Shown here: positions 55,001-64,000 of the stretch, piece by piece | Layout: each line of letters starts with the position of its first letter | Position numbering within the stretch: the stretch's first letter is position 1 | Assembly: GCA_025738555.1 (NCBI GenBank) | Contig: JAOVFP010000010.1 | Coordinates: 4,227,501-4,291,500, forward strand | From: Cyathus striatus | Taxonomy: Eukaryota > Basidiomycota > Agaricomycetes > Agaricales > Nidulariaceae | Reading direction: 5' to 3' | DNA: 64,000 nt | The notes under the pieces: generated by a model | What the model was told of the DNA's origin: nothing | Seen by the model: only the letters and a program-made list of their open reading frames with translations | Database searches by the model: none | Translations under genes and position numbers: made by a program

Positions 55001-58000
55001 TGTTCTACCCCTTTTACTTATGATCCACGCAGTACTTGCAATGTATCTACCATCCCCGCTGATATGCTGCGCCAGGCGAAGCAGCTTGGTTTCTCTGACA
55101 GGCAGCTCGCGAACTGCATGGGGTCGACCGAGCTCGCTGTTCGCAGGTTCCGTCAAGAGTTTGGCATTGCTCCTTTCGTGAAGCAAATCGATACCGTTGC
55201 CGCCGAGTTCCCTGCCTTCACCAACTACCTCTACACCACGTATAACGCTGCTGAGCACGACATAACGTTTGAGGATCGTGGTGTTATGGTCTTGGGATCT
55301 GGTGTTTACCGCATTGGTTCGTCCGTGGAGTTCGATTGGTGCGCTGTCCGTGCCATTAGGACATTGCGCGAACAGGGACTGCCCACTGTTATGGTCAATT
55401 ACAACCCTGAGACTGTCAGTACCGACTATGACGAGGCTGACAGACTCTACTTTGAGAACATCAGCTTAGAGACTATTCTGGACATTTATGACACTGAACA
55501 GTCGCGCGGTGTTATTCTCTCTATGGGTGGTCAGACTCCCAACAACATTGCATTGCCTCTCTACCGTCAGAATGTGAAGATCTACGGAACTTCGCCCGAG
55601 ATGATCGATACCGCTGAGAATCGCTACAAGTTCTCCCGCCTCCTCGACGAGATCGGTGTTGACCAGCCTTTGTGGAAGGAGCTTACGAGCTTTGAGGATG
55701 CTTCGACGTTCTGTGAAAAGGTCGGATATCCTGTGTTGGTTCGCCCGTCGTACGTCTTGTCTGGTGCTGCCATGAATGTCGTATCCACGAGCGATGATCT
55801 TGCAAACTACTTGACTCAGGCTGCTGAGGTCTCTCGCGATCATCCTGTTGTCATTTCCAAGTACATTGAGCAGGCTAAGGAGATTGAGATGGACGCTGTG
55901 GCCAAGGATGGAAAGATGGTTATGCATTATATCTCGGAGCATGTCGAGAATGCTGGTGTGCATTCTGGAGATGCTACACTTATTCACCCGCCTCAGGATT
56001 TGGATCCCCAGACTGTTAGGCAGATTGAGGACGCTACTGCCAAGATTGGTAATGCGCTCAATGTGACTGGACCATTCAATATCCAGTTCATTGCGAAGAA
56101 CAATGAGATTAAAGTTATCGAGTGTAATCTTCGTGCTGCTCGCTCCTTCCCCTTCGTTTCGAAGGTAACTGGCATCGACGCTATCGAGATGGCCACAAAA
56201 GTGATGCTTGGACTTCCGGTTGAGCCCTATCCCGACGCTGGCCTTCCTGCCGATTATGTTGGTGTCAAAGTGCCTCAGTTCAGTTTCAGTCGACTTTCCG
56301 GTGCCGATCCGGTCCTGGGTGTGGAGATGGCGTCTACTGGTGAAGTTGCTTGCTTTGGCCATGATAAGTATGAAGCGTACTTGAAGGCTCTCATCTCGAC
56401 TGGTATTGTTCCCCCGAAGAAGAATATTCTCTTCTCGGTTGGTAGTTATCGCGAGAAGCTAGAGATCTTGCCTTCAGTGCAGAAGCTTCATGCTGCTGGG
56501 TACAACATCTTTGCTACTGCAGGTACCGCTGACTTTTTGACCGAACATAATGTTCCTTGCAAGGTATGCATGCTACTACCAGGATCCTTTTATTTAATAC
56601 TGACGTTCTTTTCTAGTACTTGGAGACTCTCGGCGATGACAGCAAGGACAAGCAAAAGTCAGAGTATTCGTTGACGCAGCACTTGGCCAACAACCTCATC
56701 GACATGTACATCAATCTTCCCTCGAAGAATCATTATCGCCGTCCTGCCAGCTACACTAGCAAGGGATACCATACTCGTCGTATGGCTGTTGATTTTGCTA
56801 TTCCTCTTATCACCAACGTGAAGAACGCCAAGATGCTCACGGAGGCGTTGGTCCGCAAGCTACCCCTCGATGTCTCAACCATCGACTCGAAGAGCTCTCA
56901 CGAAACGCATGTATTCCCGGGTCTCATCAACGTCGCCGCCTTTGCTCCTCGGCTGATTTCTCAGAACCCTAACGATATTGTCACGGCTACCGAAGCATCC
57001 GTCAGCGCGGGTTTCACTACAGTCCTTGTTCTTCCCTTTGGTGGCGATGGCCAAATCGTCGATAGGCAATCTCTTGACCAGGCTCGCGCAAACATTGGTG
57101 GTGCTGCCCATTGCAATTATGCTCTGAGCATTACGGCCACTTCTCAAAACGTGAAATCCCTAGATGAAGAGCTGCAGGCGGAAGCGAAGGCATTGTTCGT
57201 ACCTTCTCAGACACCTTTGCCTGCGGTTGCTGGGCACTTTAGTTCATGGCCTGCTTTGAAGCCCATTGTTACTGATGCCAAAGGGTCCGAGTTGGCTTCT
57301 ATCCTGCTTTTGGCTAGTCTTCACAACCGCACCGTTCACGTTACCGACGTTCGCTCGCAAGACGATTTGTTGTTGATTTCGTTGAGTAAGGCCAAGCAGC
57401 TGAAGGTTACGTGCGACGTTTCCGTGTACTCGTTGTTCTTCACCAAGGAGAAATACCCGGGTGCAACTTCTCTACTCTCTGCTGCGGAACAGAAGGCTTT
57501 GTGGAAGAAGTTGGATGTCATTGATGCATTCTCCGTTGGCGTTTCTCCCTTCCAAGTTGCAAAGGAACTGTCTCAACCTGCGTCTGCCTGGTGTGGAGTG
57601 GAAGAGACCCTTCCGTTGTTGTTGACCGCTGTAAGCGATGGCCGCCTCACTCTAAATGACATTTGGCTCCGTCTGCACGATAATCCATGTCTTATTTTCG
57701 GGCTGCCGGACCAGACCAATACTCATGTTGAGGTTGTCATTGGGCGCAATGCGCCGTTTGTTCGCCATCATGGATCTTGGTCACCTCTCCAGGACAAGTC
57801 TGTAACCGGAGCTATACATCGTGTTATTGTTCACGGTCAGACTGTCTTCCTTGACGGCTCTCTCTACTCAACCCCCGCTGGCCGCGATGTTTCAGCTGCG
57901 TCCGTTGCACATGCTCCTGTCGTTGCCCCGAAGGAACATGAAACTACCGCGCTCGCTGCCCCCTCTTTGGCAGCAGCTACTGGTCCTCCTCAACTTATTT

Positions 58001-59133
58001 CGAGTGGCCAGCAGCAACACGCACCTGCATTCCAGCTCTCGTCGCTTTTATCTCACCCTTCGTTCCACCGTCGCCACATTCTCTCTGTCAAGCAGTTCAC
58101 GCAGCGCGACCTTTACGACTTGTTCTCTCTTGCTCATGAGATGAGACTCCAGGTCGAGAGGAATGGAACTCTCGAAATCCTCAAGGGCAAGGTTCTTTGC
58201 TCCATTTTCTATGAAGCTTCCACTCGCACAAGCTCTTCTTTCGACGCTGCCATGAAGCGCTGTGGTGGACAGGTTGTACAAGTCACCGCTGATAACTCGT
58301 CTGTTACCAAGGGAGAGACTCTTGCTGATACCATCCGTACCCTTGCCTGCTACGGAGATGCTATCGTTATCCGTCACCCAGAGGTTGGCAGTGCGCAAAT
58401 CGCTGCTAAATTCTCTCCTGTCCCTGTCATCAACGCTGGAGATGGTATCGGTGAGCATCCTACCCAGGTACGTATTATTTCACTTTTTTTCGAATCATCT
58501 AACATTGCGATACAGGCTCTGTTGGATGTCTACACTATTCGTTCCGAGTTGGGAACTGTCAATGGACGCACCATTACCCTTCTTGGTGACTTGAAGAACG
58601 GACGCACTGTTCACAGCTTGGTCACTCTCCTATCGCTTTACTCTGTACGACTCAATTTTGTGTCGCCGCGCGCTTTAGCCATGCCACCCTCTGTTGTTTC
58701 CGCTGCTCGCAAGGCCGGAGTCGCCGTCACCATTTGCGAGTCTCTCGATGAAGTTTTGGCAGATACTGATGTGTTGTATGTCACGAGAGTACAAAAGGAG
58801 AGATTTGCGAGTGAGGCGGAGTGGCTGCAGGTGAAAGACGCATACCGCGTGGATCATGCAGTTCTTTCCAGAGCGAAGGAGGACATGATTGTCATGCACC
58901 CTCTTCCTCGTGTAAACGGTATGTTCATCTTTGTTATCATTTCGTCTTAATGACTGACGGACTGTTCTAGAAATTGATCCCGAGGTTGATTTCGACTCTA
59001 GGCGCGCAGTCTACTTCCGACAGATGCGCTATGGTCTCTTCGTAAGTCCCATTTCTTCGATATGGTCTTACGGGTGATTAACGTTTATGTTTTGCAGATT
59101 CGCATGGCTCTCCTCGCTAGCGTTATGGCATGA
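52037..59133 (+). CDS. URA2: CAD-type pyrimidine enzyme: carbamoyl-phosphate synthase/aspartate carbamoyltransferase
   Basis: Makes carbamoyl phosphate and carbamoyl aspartate, the first two steps of UMP synthesis. Nine exons (52037-52262, 52314-54175, 54229-54750, 54802-54980, 55033-56563, 56617-58467, 58516-58918, 58971-59041, 59098-59133) sum to 6681 nt, or 2226 residues. Domains: CPS small subunit and glutaminase (Cys near 335 in FGICLGHQ; His/Glu near 418 in FHPES). Then the CPS large subunit with two ATP-grasp halves (from about 477, [17 protein letters not shown]; second half from [20 protein letters not shown]). A regulatory MGS region follows, then a dihydroorotase-like domain (about 1520-1860) lacking the metal-binding HxH, as in fungal Ura2. 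The aspartate transcarbamylase domain follows (about 1920 on: STRTSSSF near 1974, EHPTQ, HPLPRV). Start at 52037 chosen for position; an upstream in-frame ATG at 51920 would add 39 unlike residues. Confidence 0.97.
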
Positions 59134-59722
59134 ACCCGATAATTAACGCCGCTAAAAATAACAATAATAATGGACTTCAGGAAGTTTGATGAATAGATGT
59201 TTTTGTAATATAGCATACACAACATACGACAACGCACGTATATTAACATATCAACCTGGATATCAGGATTCAATGAACTTTGATGACGATCATAAATATA
59301 ATACAGATTGTAGCATAGACATGCAGTGATTGTGAAGTACGATATCCGTTCGTCGAGGCCAGTAGTTTACTTCGTTTAAGAGGTTACTTATTCATATTTA
59401 GTCTTACATTTGTATACCCATTGGACTTCAATTGGAATGCATACTTTTGTTTACACTTGGCATTTGAGCATACATACCACTGCCAGCTCATCACTCACGA
59501 ACCACTGTCTCTGATGCTGTTATTAATACACTGTTAATAATTATGTAAGGTGCTATATAAAACTTACTTAAAGTTGGGGCTGCGCTTGAGCTTGAGTTTA
59601 TACTGATACAGTAAGTTTAAAGTCATCGTACTGTGTAAACTGTTTTTGTTGGACGCGCACCCCTTCTCCACCTGTTCTCTTCTTTTTGCCGTTTTGAGAA
59701 TCTAACTTCTTTTGCTTGCGTA
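59134..59722. other. intergenic
   Basis: About 590 bp, AT-rich: the 3' UTR of URA2 and the promoter of the AlkB-like gene. No gene seen. Confidence 0.5.
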
Positions 59723-62700
59723 ATGACGTTGCCACAGAGCTGGGACGACCATAGTTTCCTTAAGGATTATGGTCTAGAAACGTATTTCTGTTCACTACAG
59801 GATGCAGGTGCGCGTATGCAGATAGAGCAAATATCCTTGGAAATTAAGAACTTCATATGGTCGAACAAGGGAGCTGTAAGCCTTTAGTTTGTTTTCTTCG
59901 TCGTAATGATACTAGTAGTATTTTTCTTTTTCTTTAGTTTGAGGCTGTCACAGAGTGGCTCAACTTGGCGTTCATCCCCAATGCAGAGTCTGATCCCGAG
60001 ACTAAAGTACCATTGATTAACGATTCGCTGGATATTTTCGTGGAATGCTATTGTCGTTTATTTCAACATAGTGGAGATAGATATCCAGCTATTCGATACC
60101 TAGACCAACAGCGGTGGAAGAAGGGTTATAGTCCGCTTGCACATGATGGTCAGTGCGCTGCACAATGCTCAACGGACGATGGAGGTCTGAAACGCAAGGA
60201 CGCTGAGATGAGAGGAAGTAACAAGCTTAAAACGGAAATCGCTTTGACAATGTCTCATTCCAACGCGGCAGGATCCCGTGACCGACTCAATGTCGTTCCG
60301 GTTCCCTCGACTTTAAAATTAGACTTCAGTCCTTCCCGCCATCATGAACCCTTGTCGTCTTATTTGATACAACAACTTAACGTCGCACCATCGAGGGACG
60401 TTTTTGATGATATTCACAACAATACTTGCCAGCGACACCTTGAATGTCCTCCAGCATCTCACTCTTTACTGCAATCCCCAAAAATGATATGCGTTCCAGC
60501 TTCGGGAACAGATTTAGGAAACATGGAAAATACGATAAATATGAAAAAACGTAGGCTTTCGGAGATGGAACAGCTGAGAAACCCCTCTGTGTCTGCCCAG
60601 AAAGAAGTTGGGAAAATAAATAAGGATATCCAGGAGCAGATAGTTGAGGAGTTTGGCGGCATATCTACAACGGCGCAAGATGCAAATGTGGTGCCGCTCT
60701 CTGATGTGCGGCCGCGCAAACCTGAGGCGAAGGTCTGGTCCTTCTAGTTCTTCTCAGTGATACGACTACTCATTGGGTTGGTGGAAGTAGATACTTTCCA
60801 GTCAAAACATAAACTCCTCAACTGAAGTCAACGCTTCACTACTTGAGTTGAACGCAATTTCCTCAGATATATTACCGCAACCATTGAACGTTATCAAACC
60901 TGCTGCAGGAACCGCCGATCCTCGCTCTCCCATTGTTCGTAAGGAACCTATGTTTCGTCTCCCGCCAGTTTGGGCAGAAGTACGATAGTTTTTATCGAAT
61001 ATAATACCATAAACTGAATATCTTTTCCATAGTCGCGTCAGGAAGTCTGCGAATCATTCGAATGGTTCCGTAGTTATCAAGGAGGCGTATATTTTTCAAA
61101 CAATTTCGCAAAAGGCTACCTTTTAAGTGCCTTTGCCGCTCAGTAATTACGACCCTTTGGGAATCCTACAGTCATTCACAATACGCGTTTTATAGGCATG
61201 ACAAATTTGAATACGGCGGTCGGTTAATTATATCTCATGGGTATGCTGTGAACTTTCGCTCTTTTGGATGCATGCTGAAGTACTTGTACAGCGGCGGCAA
61301 AGCAGAGTCCACACTTATACACCGGGGACAATCATATGTTCAACAAGCCGGAGATCAACTTGCCAATGACAAGTCGGTCAGGGCTCTTCTCAATAATTTT
61401 CGTGAACGCCGGCCGCTAGTATTGCTCGTTGACGACAAATATGCTCACTTCCCTTACGATCTTGACGGTAGGGGCATCACATATGCCGTGCTTGGATTTT
61501 ATATGATAATTAATGCTTGGGGTACGCTCTTGTATATGTTCCGATGAACCCTAGCCTCACTTTTTGCCTTTCTATTACTCTCCTAAGCCGAATATCAACC
61601 TGCAGCCAACGACCGTGGAAGGGTAGTACGATATAAATTTGCGTTTCAGTGGTGTGACAGTCAGGTATATAAGATCGCCACATTAATAATATATAAACTG
61701 ACATTCAATCAAACAGGGCACGCCATGGTGGATACGACCAGATGGTACGTTATACGTGTTATCTGCTAATGCAGCATGCAACTAACGCAATATAAGGTGG
61801 GAAACGGCTGTTAGGTTCACATACTTCTAAGGGGGATTGGGATGGTCGTCCAGGTTCGATATTATTGCGCTTGTTAATACACCTTACCAATATTTCATCT
61901 AGTGAAAAAGAGAAAATGTAAACTTTCCGAGCTCAGGTCAGTTTTACTTCTGCGGAAGGCTTCGGGATGTACATTTATTTGTTTTTCAGATCTCCAGACG
62001 ACACCGACCTTTATGGGGAATGTGTGTGTTGTAGTAGAAAATCTCCCCGTGTATATCAGGCGTGGGTATGCTTGGTTCCAGATTGCCCTCTTTTTTGGAA
62101 AACACCAAGTGGAGAAGATCTTTCGGAGCCGTTGCAATATAATCCCGGATTCCTGAGGCTCGATGTATTGCCTCAACTCCCTCCTGGATATGAATCGGTT
62201 GTGCCACCACCCCCGACTGCTCCTGTTAATGGAAATGAGAGCGAGTATGTACCTACTAGCGGCTGGTATTGTTCGAAGTGTGGCCGTTTGACTTGTCGGT
62301 ATGTGCTAAGTACCATGTCTTACTACATAGCACTGATAAGCTGAAACAGCTACAAATGGGAGCATTGGGAATGTAAAAATTGTCATGTAAGCATTATATT
62401 TCTTTGTGAGAGATGCTCCTAATACGATGATCAGGCTACATTTGTGGTCAAGGACAGAATCCGGACTGCTAGAGACTTCTGGACGCAGACGATTTCAGTC
62501 AACTTTAGAGATCATTCAATTGCAAGATCCTCAGGTATACTCACCCTTTAAGAAAGTGAATGGTATGCTGATTTCTACAAAGGAATTCTTCAGCGACAGG
62601 CTAAAACATACCGTCATGAAAGCGGGTACGGACAGTACCAGACATTTGTTCTTCCACAGGGAAGGTCAGTTGGAATTTGTTCACACGGCGTGCAAGTATT

Positions 62701-63756
62701 GAACAACATCTAGAGGCTTTATCCATCACATTCAACCAGGAAATGCACCAGGAAAACAAAGAGCTGATATGGTTTTTCAACAGTATCAGGAGCAAGCAAC
62801 TTCAGGGGAGTTGGAGTTTCGTCGTTGGCCTTTGAGAGCTGTATGCATTCCTTATTTATGGCCAACCCATTTGCTAAAATATATCATCTCAGCATAAATG
62901 TTAGTTTATGTGTGCAGCTTTGGTGTGCTATTTTATCATACTTACTACAAATATCTAGGTCGTGGCCCGTTATTGACCAATTATTTCTCCCATAATTGTA
63001 GGTGTTTGAAATTCTGTCACCTGACGTCGCTAAACTTCTTCACTTATTGGTTTAAACTAGCTGGAGAACCGTACCAAGTCGGTCAATGCTTATATTAATA
63101 AATGTGACTACTTACAAATAGATCTGCAGTATGTCGGGGGTACCGATAACACAGTCCCGTTTAGCAAGGCACCCAGTGCGGTGCTTAATGCTCGAGACTT
63201 AATCCACGACCGTATAAAACAGGCTCTCGGAAAGACAGTGTCATTCAACGAAGTTCTCAGGTGACTATGCAGCTTTACTATTACGGGACGTATGCTTACG
63301 ATCCAGCAGCGCTGCGTACATGGAAAAGCAAAAGATGGCTGTACGTGTATATACTTCATGCATCTGTAGCACTTCATTTAGCTATTCTAGTTTCACAGCG
63401 ATAGCGAAGCTGGCCTCGGACCCTTAGTGGCTGGCTTGTCCCTTGGATCTCCAGCCTTGATGCATTTCCGAGTCCGTGAAAAGTACGACGCAAATGGAGA
63501 AAGTAGATCCATCGTCGCATCGTTTGTTTTGCGTCATGTATGTTACTTTAGTTTTAAACTGAGGGCGATGGAATTACTAAATAGAGCCAACAGGGAGATG
63601 TGCTTGTAATGGATGGTGCGGATGTTCAGACGTTTTACGAGTAAGTCTCTTTTAGTAAGCTTGATGAGTCCTAACTGACACTTCCAAAGGCATACTGTTG
63701 TTCCTACCAATTTCCGTATTGCTGCGACAGCTCGTTGTATTAATAATGCTCAGTAG
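59723..63756 (+). CDS. 2OG-Fe(II) dioxygenase, AlkB-like, with cysteine clusters
   Basis: Very exon-rich gene (about 18). The N-terminal part starts MTLPQSWDDHSFLKDYGLET and spans to 60727. A phase-consistent 64-nt intron (TG|gtcctt...ttccag|T) can join it to the rest (SLLELNAISSDILPQPLNV, FRLPPVWAE, SRQEVCESFEWFRSYQGGVY, SVRALLNNFRERRPLVLLVD). If that intron is not used, the first part is a separate gene ending at 60747. Next come cysteine clusters that could bind zinc (GECVCCSRKS, GWYCSKCGRLTCR, WECKNC) and the dioxygenase domain: RRWPLRA, GPLLTNYFSHN, YVGGTDNTVPFSKAPSAVLN. Iron ligands HxD lie in AFHSDSEAGLGPLVAGLSLG; the distal His and 2OG-binding Arg are in HTVVPTNFRIAATAR. AlkB proteins oxidatively demethylate nucleic acids or proteins; the substrate here is unknown. 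Confidence 0.82.
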
Positions 63757-64000
63757 ACAAGTTGAAAATTAACTCCGGAGTTCACATGTCCCGGCTGCCT
63801 TGACCTGAAACGCGCGGCTGAGCTGAAGTTACTTAACATCTCGTAACGCAGAACGCCAATTATTTTGACTAAAATGCTTACCGGTAGGATCCCGATTTTT
63901 CTGATTAGCCTAGTTTTATTTTGCGGCAGGTAGATATTTGTATTGAGCTATATGCTGCTATGTGAGTTTACTATCTGTGTCCTCAGCGATGTAAATGAAT
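63757..64000. other. window end, intergenic
   Basis: 3' flank of the AlkB-like gene; nothing further seen. Confidence 0.5.

Noticed and set aside
53270..56362. Long minus-strand open frames inside URA2
   Set aside because: Antisense shadows caused by codon bias of the highly expressed plus-strand gene.

Overview
The window reads as nuclear DNA of a filamentous basidiomycete, probably an Agaricomycete. The evidence is many short (about 45-75 bp) GT..AG introns, a fused CAD-type URA2, F-box proteins of the mushroom type, DUF6533 seven-helix proteins, an AlkB-like multi-exon gene, and large AT-rich intergenic stretches with small inverted-repeat elements. Coordinates for spliced genes run from start codon to stop codon. 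I spliced by eye, using phase and GT..AG, and checked several models by total length.

Layout. 0.4-2.5 kb: F-box/zinc protein. 2.8-3.8 kb: aldo-keto reductase (minus). 4.3-6.2 kb: DUF6533 membrane protein and a small unknown gene; part of this block recurs, decayed, at 8.5-9.3 kb. 7.4-8.0 kb: small membrane protein. 9.4-10.8 kb: EMG1/NEP1. 10.8-13.4 kb: no convincing gene, then tRNA-Leu(CAG). 13.8-15.0 kb: APH-fold kinase-like protein with a degenerate catalytic loop. 15.2-16.3 kb: SCO1. 16.4-19.3 kb: NOP9. 19.9-21.4 kb: F-box protein. 21.4-26.3 kb: gene-poor, with decayed tandem repeats. 26.3-28.6 kb: divergent Tra2-like splicing factor and ribosomal protein L18. 28.9-29.4 kb: 75-residue I9 protease inhibitor. 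29.8-32.8 kb: large unknown gene. 34.4-35.7 kb: second aldo-keto reductase. 36.5-37.8 kb: coiled-coil gene. 38.0-40.7 kb: Cdc4-like WD40 gene and its decayed tandem copy. 40.7-41.2 kb: two adjacent MITE-like elements. 41.3-41.8 kb: RidA. 42.3-47.0 kb: UstYa-type oxidase, seven-helix protein and a secreted 19-repeat protein. 49.0-49.7 kb: 9-bp minisatellite and a third MITE. 50.1-51.6 kb: single-pass membrane protein. 52.0-59.1 kb: URA2. 59.7-63.8 kb: AlkB-like dioxygenase.

The most interesting block is 42.3-47.0 kb. A DUF3328/UstYa protein with both HxxHC motifs intact lies near a divergently transcribed gene. That gene encodes a signal peptide followed by 19 uninterrupted 11-residue repeats (RGNFGR plus a five-residue acidic spacer). 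Precursor with many core copies plus UstYa oxidase is the logic of dikaritin-type RiPP pathways, so this is a candidate undescribed basidiomycete peptide pathway. The link is an inference from proximity and architecture; nothing in the sequence proves that UstYa acts on these repeats.

Housekeeping content is otherwise ordinary: ribosome biogenesis (EMG1, NOP9, RPL18), respiratory-chain copper delivery (SCO1), splicing (Tra2-like) and pyrimidine synthesis (URA2).
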